The position numbers were made by a program, and so were the translations under genes. A stretch of 64,000 bases of DNA from Novosphingobium mangrovisedimenti. Lineage in GTDB: Bacteria > Pseudomonadota > Alphaproteobacteria > Sphingomonadales > Sphingomonadaceae. Below the pieces are notes generated by a model. That model had not been told where the DNA came from. It ran no database searches and worked only from the letters and a program-made list of their open reading frames with translations. Shown here in pieces: positions 26,562 to 36,442 of the stretch (positions are counted from its first letter, which is position 1; every line of letters starts with the position of its first letter). The stretch covers positions 434,001 through 498,000 of the forward strand of contig NZ_JANZXA010000001.1 in assembly GCF_025153475.1 (NCBI RefSeq). The letters are read 5' to 3'.

Positions 26562-27587
26562 ATGGGCAAAAAGGTTCTGGTTTCCGGGGGTGCGGGGTTC
26601 ATCGGTTCGCATATCGTTGACCGCCTCATCAAGCGCGCCGACCTGGACACATTGGTCGTGGTGGACAACTTCTGGACGGGCAAGCGTGAGAATCTCGCGC
26701 ACGTCACCGATCCGAGGCTGCACCTGGAAATCGCCGACATCGAGACGTTTGCCACCGACGAACGCTTCGACGAGATCATCCATCTCGCCTCGCCGGCCTC
26801 GCCGCCGTGGTACATGCGCGAGCCGGTGCGCACCATCAAGGCCAACCTGATGGGCGCGCTCAACTGCGTTGACAAGCTCGTCCCGGGCGGACGCATCAGC
26901 TTTGCCTCGACCTCCGAAGTCTACGGCGATCCCGTCATCAGCCCGCAACCGGAAAGCTATCGCGGACAGGTCGACTGCACCGGACCGCGCTCGTCCTACG
27001 ACGAGAGCAAGCGCTGCACCGAATCGCTCCTGTTCGAGCTTCGCCGCACGACCGGCATCGACCTGCGCATCGTGCGCCTCTTCAATGTCTACGGCCCGCG
27101 CACCCGGCCGGACGACGGACGCGCGATCTCCAACTTTCTCAGCCAGGCCCTGACGAACGGCGAACTGACGATTTACGGCGACGGCCTCCAGTCCCGCAGC
27201 TGGGGCTATGTCGACGACATCGTCGACGCGCTGGAACGGTACTTCTGGGCCGACGACATAGACTATGCGGGCCCGCTGAACGTCGGCAACGATCGCGAAA
27301 TCCCGGTGATCGACGTGGCGCGCTTCATTGCCGACCTGATACCGGGCGCGCGTCTCAAGATGTGCCCGCCGATTCCGCAGGACCCGACCAACCGCCGGCC
27401 CGACCTGACATTGTGTCGCCGTATCCTTCCCGGCTGGGAAGCCGGGATCAATTACGAGGAAGGCGTCCGGCGCACTCTGGAATGGTTTGCCGAAAAGGTG
27501 ATGAAGGGTGCCAGCACCGACGCCCCGTCACCGCTGCGGCTGGCTGAAGAGGCCCGGGCCCGGAACAATATGGCGTCGAGCGCCTAG
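26562..27587 (+). CDS. NAD-dependent sugar-nucleotide epimerase/decarboxylase, UDP-xylose synthase-like
   Basis: A 341-residue extended SDR. It has the VSGGAGFIGSH Rossmann motif, a STSEVYGDP segment and the YDESK catalytic pair. HLASPASPPWYMREPVRTIKANLMG and GPRSSYDESKRCTE closely follow the UDP-glucuronate decarboxylase (UXS) signatures. It would therefore convert UDP-glucuronate, available from the Ugd at 56.0 kb, to UDP-xylose or the 4-keto intermediate. It appears to be a single-gene unit behind an A+T-rich promoter region. Its TAG stop shares a CTAG with the convergent gene's stop. A related dehydratase activity is possible. Confidence 0.82.
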   Translation: MGKKVLVSGGAGFIGSHIVDRLIKRADLDTLVVVDNFWTGKRENLAHVTDPRLHLEIADIETFATDERFDEIIHLASPASPPWYMREPVRTIKANLMGALNCVDKLVPGGRISFASTSEVYGDPVISPQPESYRGQVDCTGPRSSYDESKRCTESLLFELRRTTGIDLRIVRLFNVYGPRTRPDDGRAISNFLSQALTNGELTIYGDGLQSRSWGYVDDIVDALERYFWADDIDYAGPLNVGNDREIPVIDVARFIADLIPGARLKMCPPIPQDPTNRRPDLTLCRRILPGWEAGINYEEGVRRTLEWFAEKVMKGASTDAPSPLRLAEEARARNNMASSA

Positions 27588-28654
27588 ACCGGGACCGCCG
27601 CAGGCTGCTGCGCCGCGTCGAGCTCGCCCAGCCAGGCGAGATATGCGGGCGAACGGCGGGACCGCCACGATCCATCCGGCTCTTCCGGGCCGAAATCCTG
27701 GAAAGGACGCAAAGGCGGCGGCACGTTGTCCCCGGCATCGGTACGCGCACGGCCGGAGCGCGCCATGCCTTCCCGCAGCTCTTCCATCACGAAGCCCGGC
27801 ACCAGGCGCGGCGCCGCGCGCAGTGCCCCGGCCAGCGCCGCGACAGCCGCGGGCAGGTCGGCGCGCCGCACGCGGTTGCGGAAAAGCTCGACCAGCAGTT
27901 TCGCGCGGCGACGGGCCAGGATTTTCGCAACCGCCCGGTCGGCAGGAAGGCTCTCCTCCATGATCGCATATGTCTGCAGATGAGACCGGATCATGCGATC
28001 CACGCCGCGGGACATGCTCTGCGCGTTCATCCGATATCCCACGAGATAGGCCGGAACGCACACAAACCGGTGCGCCTGCGCAATCCGCAACTGGAAAAGA
28101 TAGTCTTCACACCCCTGGTTCCCGGCGTCGCGCAGCGCTGGCTCGAAGCCTGTCCGCCGTGCGAGCGGCGTGGGGACCAGCACGGTGCTGCCATTCGAGA
28201 TGAAGTTCCATTCCAGGTGCCGGTAAAGCACGGCCCCTTCGATGCGCGGCGCCGGAGAGACCGGCAGCACGCAGTCATGCGCGTCGATGCGGCGATACCA
28301 GGAATAGCACAACCCGGCCCCCGGATCGGCTTCGAGCGCGGCGATCTGACGTTCCAGCTTCTGGGGATGCCAGATGTCATCACCATCACAGAACGCCGTG
28401 AACCGGCCGCGCGCACCTTCCATGCCAGTGTTCCGCGCTGCAGCAACGCCCGCATTCGCCTGCCGCAGGCAAACGACGCGCGAGTCCTGCGCCCGGACGC
28501 CCTCGACGATTGCGGCCGTCGCATCCTGCGACCCGTCGTCCACCACCCGAATTTCCAGGTCCCCGACCGTTTGCGCCTGAATGGACGAGAGCGTCCGCAT
28601 AATCGTCTGTTCAGCGTTGTACACAGGTATCACCACCGTAATGGCCGGGTTCAT
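27584..28654 (-). CDS. Family 2 glycosyltransferase
   Basis: A 356-residue GT-A enzyme with ITVVIPVYNAEQTI, VVDDGSQDAT, VAAARNTGMEGARG and FCDGDDIWHP (DGDD in place of DADD). The C-terminal 100 residues are basic and proline-rich. It is paralogous to the enzyme at 16664-17683 and shares the GNQGCEDYLFQLRIA region. The start MNPAITVV is preferred; the frame upstream lacks coding character. It is transcribed divergently from rmlA across a 179-base gap that contains a CACCTG-AGAAA-CAGGTG dyad (28750-28766). Confidence 0.87.
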   Translation of the reverse strand: MNPAITVVIPVYNAEQTIMRTLSSIQAQTVGDLEIRVVDDGSQDATAAIVEGVRAQDSRVVCLRQANAGVAAARNTGMEGARGRFTAFCDGDDIWHPQKLERQIAALEADPGAGLCYSWYRRIDAHDCVLPVSPAPRIEGAVLYRHLEWNFISNGSTVLVPTPLARRTGFEPALRDAGNQGCEDYLFQLRIAQAHRFVCVPAYLVGYRMNAQSMSRGVDRMIRSHLQTYAIMEESLPADRAVAKILARRRAKLLVELFRNRVRRADLPAAVAALAGALRAAPRLVPGFVMEELREGMARSGRARTDAGDNVPPPLRPFQDFGPEEPDGSWRSRRSPAYLAWLGELDAAQQPAAVPV

Positions 28655-28833
28655 GCCAAGAATTCCTGTCTCGCTGTGTACGCAGGCCACCAGACTATAA
28701 CCTGCCTGCGCATCTTCAATATATGCTTCGAAACTGTATCGTTGTCGTCCACCTGAGAAACAGGTGATTGACCCCGGCAGCGACATGACGCAATGCAGCA
28801 TCGAAATTTTCTGGCGACATCGGGCAATATGAA

Positions 28834-29712
28834 ATGACGTTGAAGTCGCGCAAAGGCATAATTCTGGCAGGCGGATCGGGCACGAGACTCTATCCCCTCA
28901 CCCGTGCAGTCTCCAAGCAGTTGATGCCGGTGTTTGACAAGCCGATGATCTACTATCCCCTGGCGACGCTGATGCTCGCCGGGATCAGGGATATTCTGGT
29001 CATCACCACGCCGCACGACCAGCCCGCCTTCCAGACTTTGCTGGGCGACGGCAGCGCATGGGGCATCTCCATCAGCTACGCCGTGCAGCCCAGCCCTGAC
29101 GGACTGGCGCAGGCTTTCCACATCGGTGCCGATTTCGTGGCCGGCGGCCCCAGTGCACTGATTTTGGGCGACAACATCTTCTACGGGCATGGCCTGCCCG
29201 AACTGCTGCGCGACGCCAACGATCTGGATAGCGGAGCAAGCGTCTTCGCCTATCGGGTCAACAACCCCGAAGCCTACGGTGTCGTCGAGTTCGACGAGAC
29301 CGGCAAGGCGGTCAGCCTTGAGGAAAAGCCCCAGGCCCCCAAGTCGAACCATGCGGTGACTGGCCTCTACTTCTACGACGAGACGGTCGTAGACCGGGCC
29401 CGCGATCTCAAGCCGTCGGCACGCGGCGAGCTTGAGATCACCGATCTCAACGCCCTCTATCTGGCGGATGGCAAGCTCAACGTGCAGATCATGGGACGCG
29501 GCTACGCCTGGCTCGACACGGGCACGCACGCCTCGCTGCTGGATGCCTGCACATATGTGCGCATCACCGAGGAGCGTCAGGGACTGAAGATCTGCTGCCC
29601 GGAAGAAATCGCCTGGCGCAGCGGCTTCATCGACGATGCCGCCCTGGAACGAATCGCAGCCCCCTTACGCAAGTCGGGCTACGGCGAATACCTCATGCAA
29701 TTGCTGCGCTGA
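28834..29712 (+). CDS. rmlA: Glucose-1-phosphate thymidylyltransferase
   Basis: A 292-residue nucleotidyltransferase that makes dTDP-glucose from dTTP and glucose-1-phosphate, the first step of dTDP-L-rhamnose synthesis. [16 protein letters not shown] is the nucleotide-binding signature. [27 protein letters not shown] and [20 protein letters not shown] are diagnostic for RmlA. The length is normal. It is the first gene of an rmlA-C-D-B operon with overlapping or nearly abutting genes. Feedback inhibition by dTDP-rhamnose is known for the family. Confidence 0.97.
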   Translation: MTLKSRKGIILAGGSGTRLYPLTRAVSKQLMPVFDKPMIYYPLATLMLAGIRDILVITTPHDQPAFQTLLGDGSAWGISISYAVQPSPDGLAQAFHIGADFVAGGPSALILGDNIFYGHGLPELLRDANDLDSGASVFAYRVNNPEAYGVVEFDETGKAVSLEEKPQAPKSNHAVTGLYFYDETVVDRARDLKPSARGELEITDLNALYLADGKLNVQIMGRGYAWLDTGTHASLLDACTYVRITEERQGLKICCPEEIAWRSGFIDDAALERIAAPLRKSGYGEYLMQLLR

Positions 29713-29728
29713 GGGAGAGGAGCAGACC

Positions 29729-30274
29729 GTGCATATCCAGTCTTGCGCCATCCCCGGCCCTCTGGTGATCGAACCCAGGGTCTTCGGCGACGCCCGGGGA
29801 TTCTTCATGGAGAGCTGGAACGCGGCGGTCTTCAAGGAGGCCGGGCTCGATCTCACTTTCGTACAGGACAATCACAGCCATTCGCAAAAAGGCGTGCTAC
29901 GCGGCCTGCATTTCCAGAACCCCGGCCCGCAGGGCAAGCTCCTGCGCGTGGTCCGCGGGGCCGTGTTCGACGTGGCCGTGGACCTGCGACGCTCCTCGCC
30001 ACACTTCGGCCAATGGGTCGGGGTGGAATTGAGCGCGGAGAACAAGCGCCTGTTCTGGGTGCCGGAAGGCTTCGCGCACGGCTTTCTCACGCTCGAGGAC
30101 GACACCGACTTCCTCTACAAGTGCACCGCGCCCTACGCGCCCGAGCACGAACAGAGCCTTGCCTGGGACGACCCCGATGTCGGCATCGAATGGCCGCTCG
30201 ACGGAGTCCAGCCGCTGCTGTCGCAAAAGGACAGCGTCGGCCTCGCGCTCACGCAGATCAGGAGTTATGCGTGA
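29729..30274 (+). CDS. rmlC: dTDP-4-dehydrorhamnose 3,5-epimerase
   Basis: A 181-residue cupin. The sequence has PRVFGDARGFFMESW, QDNHSHSQKGVLRGLHFQ (with the catalytic His in RGLHFQ), KLLRVVRGAVFDVAVDLR and FWVPEGFAHGFLTL, all standard RmlC segments. The GTG start at 29729 follows GGAGAGGAG and gives the usual family length; the frame runs further upstream through the end of rmlA. The stop overlaps the GTG of rmlD (GTGA). Confidence 0.96.
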   Translation: MHIQSCAIPGPLVIEPRVFGDARGFFMESWNAAVFKEAGLDLTFVQDNHSHSQKGVLRGLHFQNPGPQGKLLRVVRGAVFDVAVDLRRSSPHFGQWVGVELSAENKRLFWVPEGFAHGFLTLEDDTDFLYKCTAPYAPEHEQSLAWDDPDVGIEWPLDGVQPLLSQKDSVGLALTQIRSYA

Positions 30275-31128
30275 AGGCAGTCGTCATTGGCGCGAACGGC
30301 CAGCTCGGCAGGGCCCTGCTGGACAGCGTCCCGCAGGGATGGACGGCAACCGGCACCGACCGCGGCCGCCTGGATCTGACCGAGCCCGAGGCGGTCGAGG
30401 CCTTCCTGCTTGACGAGGCTCCCGATGCGATCCTCAACGCCGCCGCCTATACGGCGGTTGACCGCGCCGAGGACGAAGAGGCCCTTGCGCTGGCCGTCAA
30501 TGCGACCGCCGTTTCCGCAATGGCACGGGCCGCCGCGCAGCTTGGATGCCGGTTCGTGCATGTCTCGACCGATTTCGTCTTCGATGGCGGATCGTCCCGC
30601 GCCTACGGGCCAGGCGCCGCCACGGCACCGCTTTCGGCCTACGGACGCACCAAACTGGCCGGCGAACAGGCTGCGGGACCGGATGCTGCCATCGTGCGCA
30701 CGTCGTGGGTCTATTCCGCCGGAAGTCACAATTTCGTGCGCACGATGCTGCGCGTGATGCGCGAGCGCGACGAGGTGCGCGTCGTAGCCGACCAGATCGG
30801 CGCTCCGACGTGGGCACCGGGCCTGGCCGCCACCATCTGGGCGCTGCTCGGGCACGGCGCGAAAGGGCTTTTTCATCACCGCGACGCCGGGGTGGCGAGC
30901 TGGTACGACTTTGCCGTGGCGATTCAGGAGGAAGCCCTCGCGATCGGCCTGCTCGACCGCGAGGTTCCGGTCCGCCCGGTCACGACCGCCGACTATCCCA
31001 CGCGGGCCGTCCGCCCTGCCTTCTCGTTGCTCGACGACAGTGCCACCCGGGCGCTGCTGGGCGATCAACCGCCCCACTGGCGGGTAAATCTGCGTACCAT
31101 GCTCAAAGAGGAACTGCGCATTGGCTGA
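30271..31128 (+). CDS. rmlD: dTDP-4-dehydrorhamnose reductase
   Basis: A 285-residue SDR-type reductase that makes dTDP-L-rhamnose. The N-terminus KAVVIGANGQLGRALL is the NADPH-binding loop. NAAAYTAVDRAED, HVSTDFVFDGG, PLSAYGRTKLAGE (YxxxK) and VRTSWVYS are the expected RmlD motifs. The start is GTG, overlapping the rmlC stop. The stop lies inside the start region of rmlB. It is translationally coupled within the operon. Confidence 0.96.
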   Translation: MKAVVIGANGQLGRALLDSVPQGWTATGTDRGRLDLTEPEAVEAFLLDEAPDAILNAAAYTAVDRAEDEEALALAVNATAVSAMARAAAQLGCRFVHVSTDFVFDGGSSRAYGPGAATAPLSAYGRTKLAGEQAAGPDAAIVRTSWVYSAGSHNFVRTMLRVMRERDEVRVVADQIGAPTWAPGLAATIWALLGHGAKGLFHHRDAGVASWYDFAVAIQEEALAIGLLDREVPVRPVTTADYPTRAVRPAFSLLDDSATRALLGDQPPHWRVNLRTMLKEELRIG

Positions 31129-32173
31129 TATTCTGGTTACGGGTGGCGCAGGCTTCATCGGCGGCAATTTCGTCCATTACTGGAGCGCCCGTCATCCCGA
31201 TGACACCATCATCGTGCTCGACCTGCTCACATATGCCGGCAACCGCTCGACGATCGAGGGCGTCGAGCGGATGGAACTGGTCGAAGGAGACATCCGCGAC
31301 ACGGCGCTCGTCGAGAAACTCCTGCGCGAACGCGACATCGCGACGATCGTCCACTTCGCCGCCGAAAGCCACGTCGACCGGTCGATCAGCGGCCCCGACG
31401 CGTTCATCGACACGAACATCCTGGGGACCAACAGCCTGCTGAAGGCCGCGCGGGCGGTCTGGCTGGATCAGGGCAGCGGGCGCGACCACCGCTTCCACCA
31501 TATTTCCACCGACGAGGTCTACGGCTCGCTCGGCCCCAACGATCCGCCGTTCCGCGAAGATACGCCTTACGCGCCCAACTCGCCTTACTCCGCCTCGAAA
31601 GCGAGTTCGGACCATCTGGTTCGGGCCTATCACCACACGTTCGGCCTGCAGACCACGACGAGCAACTGCTCGAACAACTACGGCCCCTACCAGTATCCGG
31701 AAAAGCTCATCCCGCTGTTCCTGATCAATGCTCTGTCCGGAAAGCCGCTGCCGATTTACGGCGACGGCCTCAACGTGCGCGACTGGCTCCATGTCGAGGA
31801 TCACTGCCGCGGCATCGAGGCATGTCTGACGAACGGCGCTCTCGGCGAGACCTACAATATCGGGGGCGGCGCCGAATTGCCGAACCTGACCGTGATCGAA
31901 GAGATCTGCCGCGGCGTCGACGCCGCGTTCGAGAAGGACCCCACGCTCGCCGACCGCTATCCCGATGCCCCGCCGGCGAAGGGCGGGCAGACCGCCCGGC
32001 TCAAGACTTTCGTGACCGACCGCGCAGGGCACGATCGCCGCTACGCCATCGACGAGACCAAGGCCCGCGCCACGATCGGCTATGCACCGGCTCGCGACTT
32101 TGCCTCCGGCATTCGCGACACCATCGACTGGTACCTCGCCAACGAGCCGTGGTGGCGCGCCCTCCTCGGGTAA
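31121..32173 (+). CDS. rmlB: dTDP-glucose 4,6-dehydratase
   Basis: A 350-residue extended SDR, second enzyme of the dTDP-rhamnose pathway. Motifs are ILVTGGAGFIGGNFV, HFAAESHVDRSI, HISTDEVYGSLG, PYSASKASSDHLV (YxxxK), SNNYGPYQYPEKLIPL and DWLHVEDHCR. The start is TTG at 31121, eight bases inside the end of rmlD. The gene order A-C-D-B differs from the A-C-B-D order described for sphingan clusters. It is the last gene of the operon. Confidence 0.97.
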   Translation: MADILVTGGAGFIGGNFVHYWSARHPDDTIIVLDLLTYAGNRSTIEGVERMELVEGDIRDTALVEKLLRERDIATIVHFAAESHVDRSISGPDAFIDTNILGTNSLLKAARAVWLDQGSGRDHRFHHISTDEVYGSLGPNDPPFREDTPYAPNSPYSASKASSDHLVRAYHHTFGLQTTTSNCSNNYGPYQYPEKLIPLFLINALSGKPLPIYGDGLNVRDWLHVEDHCRGIEACLTNGALGETYNIGGGAELPNLTVIEEICRGVDAAFEKDPTLADRYPDAPPAKGGQTARLKTFVTDRAGHDRRYAIDETKARATIGYAPARDFASGIRDTIDWYLANEPWWRALLG

Positions 32174-32528
32174 CGTCACGCCCGCTCCGTCGCGACCGGC
32201 GCGAAGAGCCGCAAAACCGACAGCGGGACGCGAAGAAACAAATAACGCGATTTATGCGCTAGTCGCACGTGGCGGCAGGCTGTGGTGTTACAAATTTGCC
32301 ATTTGTAAAGCCTTTGAAGATTTGGTGTATGCTGCGCATCTCCGCACCATACCCGGCTGAAGATGCGCCGCCCAAACGAACGCCCGCCATCGGCGATACT
32401 GCAAGAATCGGTTTTCGTGTTTCAGTTTGATACCGCATCGAAAGGAATTTGCGCGATATTATGGGTCGTCAGGAGACTGTGCCCTATGGCATGTCAGCAG
32501 TCTCCGCGTTACCGTGCCGGGCACGTGA
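32174..32528. promoter_or_regulatory. Intergenic region with a 21-bp dyad before the ATPase gene
   Basis: A 355-base gap between rmlB and the ATPase gene. It contains a perfect dyad TTACAAAT-TTGCC-ATTTGTAA (32288-32308), the size of a repressor operator. Sequence around the dyad is A+T-richer than the flanks. No intrinsic terminator for the rml operon is visible. There is no coding sequence with convincing character, although short open frames exist near 32450-32520. Confidence 0.4.
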
Positions 32529-33893
32529 ATGGAGAATGATGTGGGCTGGTTTGATCGACTATTTTCGCGTCCCGAAATGGAGGAGGACGATAGCGTTCCT
32601 TCCACCTATTCCCTCTCGGGATTCGCGAAGCCGCTTGCTCCGAGCGGTCGAAAGGCCCTTCTGCCCCGGTTCCACGGCTCCGCGACCGATGAATTGCGCG
32701 GGCTTCGCGGCAGCCCTTCGGATCGCGTCCGGATGCGCCTGCGCGATGCCTTCACGCCGTCGCAACCGGTATCCAGCACGAAGCAGTTCGCGGGCCGCAC
32801 CGCAATTCTCGATGGCCTGATTCGCGCCATCGAGGATCAGCGCCTCCATGTCGTGCTCTATGGTGAGCGCGGGATCGGCAAGACCTCGCTGCTCCACGTC
32901 GTTTCGCAACTCGCCGAAGAAGCCCAGTACCTGGTGCGCTATGTCTCGTGCGGCGAGGAATCGGACTTCGGAACGCTCATGCGGTCGGTCGTCGGCACGA
33001 TACCGCTGCTCTACCATGCGGACTACGATCCGACCGACGAAGAGATCGAGCAGGGCACGTCCCTTGACTCGCTGCTACCGCCCGGCCCGGTAACGGCCAA
33101 CCAGGTCTGCGACATATTTTCGCGTCTCTCCGGCACGCGCCTGCTGATCATCCTCGACGAATTCGATCGCAGTCCGCACGGCAATTTCCGCAGGATCATC
33201 GCCGAACTGATCAAGAACCTGTCCGACCGCTCGATCCGGGTGCAGTTCGTCATCGCCGGCGTGGCGAGCAACCTTGCCGAACTCGTCGAGCATATTCCTT
33301 CGGTACGACGCAACGTCATCGGCCTGCGCGTCCCGCCCATGAACGCAGAAGAAACACGCGAACTGATCGCCATCGGCGAAGAAGCGAGCGGCATGCCGTT
33401 CAACGACAAGGCCGCCGATCTCATCACGACGATTGCGAAGGGCTCACCCTACCTGGCCAGCCTGCTGGGGCAGCACGCCGCGATCGAAGCGGTCGAACGC
33501 GATGCCAAGGAGGTGGACGCGAGCGATGTCGCTGCAGGCGTACGGATTGCCGCCGACGAGATCGAGCAACGCATCTCCGAGCGGACCGTAAAAGCGGTCA
33601 AGCGCGCCTTCGCGGAAGGCAACAGCGTGGACCTCGGCACGATCGCATGCCTTGCCATGGCGAACGGCGGGCGTCTTGAAACGCGCGGCTCGGGACTTGC
33701 ATCCGACAATGGCCGCGAATGCGAACGCATCGTCCGCGACATTGCCCTTGCCGACGATCTGGTCGTCCCGCTCGGCGACCCCGACGAGGGCGTGTACGAA
33801 TTTCGCGAGGAAGGCGCACCAGCCTATATCTGGATACGCCTGACGCTCACCCAGATCGAGGAACACGGCAGGCCGATGATCACGACCGGCTGA
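32529..33893 (+). CDS. AAA/Orc1-like P-loop ATPase of unknown function
   Basis: A 454-residue soluble protein. It has a P-loop ATPase domain beginning near residue 85: [13 protein letters not shown] (box-II-like start), [15 protein letters not shown] (Walker A), [14 protein letters not shown] (Walker B) and [12 protein letters not shown] (sensor-like). The C-terminal 150 residues are mainly helical with an acidic end. It resembles AAA_16/Orc-like or ExeA/GspA-type ATPases rather than export ATPases. The GTG at 32541 with GGAGA upstream is an alternative start. It heads a plus-strand unit with an acetyltransferase and two glycosyltransferases. Its role in EPS production is unknown. Confidence 0.75.
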   Translation: MENDVGWFDRLFSRPEMEEDDSVPSTYSLSGFAKPLAPSGRKALLPRFHGSATDELRGLRGSPSDRVRMRLRDAFTPSQPVSSTKQFAGRTAILDGLIRAIEDQRLHVVLYGERGIGKTSLLHVVSQLAEEAQYLVRYVSCGEESDFGTLMRSVVGTIPLLYHADYDPTDEEIEQGTSLDSLLPPGPVTANQVCDIFSRLSGTRLLIILDEFDRSPHGNFRRIIAELIKNLSDRSIRVQFVIAGVASNLAELVEHIPSVRRNVIGLRVPPMNAEETRELIAIGEEASGMPFNDKAADLITTIAKGSPYLASLLGQHAAIEAVERDAKEVDASDVAAGVRIAADEIEQRISERTVKAVKRAFAEGNSVDLGTIACLAMANGGRLETRGSGLASDNGRECERIVRDIALADDLVVPLGDPDEGVYEFREEGAPAYIWIRLTLTQIEEHGRPMITTG

Positions 33894-33942
33894 TCCGCTT
33901 CCTCGCATTCTGCGGCCCAGGGCCGAATTCCATGGAGACCGG

Positions 33943-34575
33943 ATGTCGGGCTTGCTGTCGAAAATTGCCGAGCACGTACGTTTGCGCCTGTGGCGCCGCA
34001 ACCAGCATGACAACCTCAAGCTGCGCGCCTACTTTCGCGAACGCTACCGGATCGACGTCGGCCTTCAGTCCTATGGCTGCTTCGACCAGTGGCGCATGCC
34101 GGGGCCGATCCGGATCGGACGCTACTGCTCCATAGCCAACACGGTGCGCTCGGCGCCGATCAATCATCCGGTCGACGCGATCACGACCCATCCCGCGCTT
34201 TACGAGCGCAAGTTCGGCGTCGTCGACAAGGACATCCACTGGGACGACGTCCTCGACATTTCGGACGACGTCTGGATCGGCCACTATGCGATGATCCTGC
34301 CCGGCTGCAAAAGCATAGGCCGCGGCGCTGTTGTCGGCGCGGGGGCGATCGTCACCAGGGACGTGCCCGCCTACGCGATCGTCGCCGGCAACCCGGCGCG
34401 CAAGCTGCGGGACCGCTTTTCGCCGGACATGATCGAAGCCCTCGAGGCCAGTCGGTGGTGGGAACTCGATCCGCCCGAACTGCGCGCCCTCGTCGAAAGC
34501 GACCACGAACTGGTCTACCACCCCTCGGCGGAACGCATCCGCGCCTGGACCGAAACCCGGGGAAGTCGCCCGTGA
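33943..34575 (+). CDS. Hexapeptide-repeat (LbH) O-acetyltransferase, CatB-like
   Basis: A 210-residue left-handed beta-helix acyltransferase. The repeats run [50 protein letters not shown] and [11 protein letters not shown]. The INHPVD segment contains a histidine in the usual catalytic position of the CatB/xenobiotic acetyltransferase group. It would acetylate a sugar hydroxyl from acetyl-CoA in the cytoplasm. The ATG follows GGAGACC. The stop overlaps the GTG of the next gene (GTGA), so it is coupled to the glycosyltransferases. Confidence 0.86.
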   Translation: MSGLLSKIAEHVRLRLWRRNQHDNLKLRAYFRERYRIDVGLQSYGCFDQWRMPGPIRIGRYCSIANTVRSAPINHPVDAITTHPALYERKFGVVDKDIHWDDVLDISDDVWIGHYAMILPGCKSIGRGAVVGAGAIVTRDVPAYAIVAGNPARKLRDRFSPDMIEALEASRWWELDPPELRALVESDHELVYHPSAERIRAWTETRGSRP

Positions 34576-35492
34576 CCATCGCGACCGAGGCCGGGGCGGG
34601 CGATGCGTCGCCAGGCAGTCCCGACACCCCCTACATCAGCATCATCGTTCCGCACTACGAGGATCTGGCAAGCCTCGGCCTGTGCCTGGATGCGCTGATG
34701 CGGCAGGAAGGCGATCTCGACTTCGAGATCGTGGTGGCGGACAACATGTCGCCCAGCGGCGAAGCCGCCGTAAGCCGCGTGATCGACGGCAGGGCACGGC
34801 TGACCATCGCGACGCAGAAAGGCGCCGGGCCCGCCCGCAATGCCGGTGTGGCGGCCTCACGTGGCCGGATCCTCGCCTTCACCGACTGCGACTGCATCCC
34901 CGACCCCGGCTGGCTTCAGGCCGGCGTGGCCGCGCTTGCCAGCCATGACTTCGTGGGAGGACGTATGACCGTGCTCGTTCCCGATCCGGCGAAGATGAGC
35001 GGGGCGGAAGGGTTCGAACGCGTGTTCGCCTTCAACAATCGCGCCTATGTCGAGGAGAAGGGTTTCACGGTCACCGCAAACCTGTTCTGTCCGCGCGCGC
35101 TTTTCGATACGGTGGGCGGATTCCGCACCGGCGTATCCGAAGATCTGGAATGGTGTCACCGCGCCCGCGACGCCGGTTACCGGATCGGATATGCCGCCGA
35201 TGCCGTGGTCGGCCATCCGGCCCGAGCCGACTGGGGCCAGCTGCGCCACAAGTGGCGCCGGATCAATGCCGAGACCTTCGGCCTTTATGCCGGAAAGCCG
35301 CTGGGGCGCGTGAAATGGGCCCTGCGCAGCCTTGCGCTGCCGGCGACCATTCTGGCGCACGTACCGCGCATACTTTCGAGCCCGGCCGTTCCCGGCGCGC
35401 AAAACAAGGCACGGGCGCTGGGGACACTGGTTCGCATCCGACTTTGGCGCCTCGCCAACTCGCTAATCCTCGTTTTCGGCAAGGAGCCCTGA
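34572..35492 (+). CDS. Family 2 glycosyltransferase
   Basis: A 306-residue GT-A enzyme with [41 protein letters not shown] and [11 protein letters not shown], the DxD-type site here being [19 protein letters not shown] gives the acidic catalytic-base motif. The GTG start overlaps the acetyltransferase stop. The TGA stop overlaps the next ATG (TGATG). It is presumed to add one residue of the EPS repeat; the donor is unknown. Confidence 0.87.
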   Translation: MTIATEAGAGDASPGSPDTPYISIIVPHYEDLASLGLCLDALMRQEGDLDFEIVVADNMSPSGEAAVSRVIDGRARLTIATQKGAGPARNAGVAASRGRILAFTDCDCIPDPGWLQAGVAALASHDFVGGRMTVLVPDPAKMSGAEGFERVFAFNNRAYVEEKGFTVTANLFCPRALFDTVGGFRTGVSEDLEWCHRARDAGYRIGYAADAVVGHPARADWGQLRHKWRRINAETFGLYAGKPLGRVKWALRSLALPATILAHVPRILSSPAVPGAQNKARALGTLVRIRLWRLANSLILVFGKEP

Positions 35493-36409
35493 TGCACGTC
35501 TCGATCGCCATCGTCGCCTTTCGCAACGCCGATGAGATCGCCGGATGCCTTTCCGCGCTCTCCGCCAGTACCTATCCCGATTTCGACGTGGTGATCTGCG
35601 AAAACGGCGGGCCCGAAGCCTTCGAGGCACTCAGCGCCGTCACGCCGGATACCTTGCCCGGCGGACAGGCCGTGCGGGCCATCCTAGCCCCCGGCAATCT
35701 GGGTTATGCCGGCGGCGTCAACGTCTGCATGACCGCATCGCCCGATGCGGACGCATGGTGGATCGTCAATCCCGATACCGTACCGGCCCCCGGCGCGCTC
35801 GCCGCTCTGGTCGCGCGGCTGCAACTCGGCGACGTGGCCGCAGTGGGCGGGGTCCTCCACAATCCGCAGGGACGCATCCAGGCCTATGGCGGCCAGTGGC
35901 GCGCGGCCTGGGCCCGCCCGGTTTCGATCGGCAATGGCGCATCGCTTTCCGAACATCCCGATCCAGCAGAGGTCGAGCGCCGGACGAACTATCTGCTCGG
36001 CGCCTCGATGCTGATCGGACGCGAATTCGTCGATCGCGTCGGGCTGATGCGCGAGGACTACTTCCTCTATTGCGAGGAAGTCGAGTGGTGCCTTCGCGCC
36101 GTGGCCGCGGGGCTCAAGCTCGGCTTTGCCCCCGATGCCCTGGTCTGCCACGATCAGGGAGGCTCCACCGGTTCGGGCGATGCCCACCGCAAGCGCCCGC
36201 GCCTGCCGATCTATCTGGACGAGCGCAACAAGCTGAACGTGGTGCGCGACACGACGCCGGGCAAACTGCCCCTCGCCGCGCTCGGCTCGCTCATGCTGCT
36301 GTTCGCGCGCTACGGACGCCGCGGCGCATTCCGCCAGCTGGGTTACGGACTGTCGGGCTGGCTGGCAGGCCTGCGCAACCGGCGCGGCCTGCCGCCCTGG
36401 ATGGCCTGA
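35492..36409 (+). CDS. Family 2 glycosyltransferase (rhamnosyltransferase-like)
   Basis: A 305-residue enzyme resembling WbbL-type rhamnosyltransferases. It has VSIAIVAFRNADEI, VICENGG, GNLGYAGGVNVCM, WIVNPDTVPAPG (NPD in place of DxD), and the RTNYLLGASMLIGREFV plus EDYFLYCEEVEWCLR region. The NxGYAGGxN and NPD motifs are typical of this subgroup. Rhamnose supply from the rml operon fits this guess. It ends a four-gene unit. An 8-bp inverted repeat (36411-36438) follows the stop. Confidence 0.87.
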   Translation: MHVSIAIVAFRNADEIAGCLSALSASTYPDFDVVICENGGPEAFEALSAVTPDTLPGGQAVRAILAPGNLGYAGGVNVCMTASPDADAWWIVNPDTVPAPGALAALVARLQLGDVAAVGGVLHNPQGRIQAYGGQWRAAWARPVSIGNGASLSEHPDPAEVERRTNYLLGASMLIGREFVDRVGLMREDYFLYCEEVEWCLRAVAAGLKLGFAPDALVCHDQGGSTGSGDAHRKRPRLPIYLDERNKLNVVRDTTPGKLPLAALGSLMLLFARYGRRGAFRQLGYGLSGWLAGLRNRRGLPPWMA

Positions 36410-36410
36410 G

Positions 36411-36438
36411 GCGCGAGGACCGACCGCGGCCCTCGCGC
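36411..36438. terminator. Stem-loop between convergent operons
   Basis: GCGCGAGG and CCTCGCGC form a perfect 8-bp stem across a 12-base loop, directly between the stop codons of a plus-strand glycosyltransferase and the minus-strand kinase-like gene. There is no T-run on either side, so it would be an atypical or Rho-assisted bidirectional terminator. Confidence 0.4.
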
Positions 36439-36442
36439 AGTA

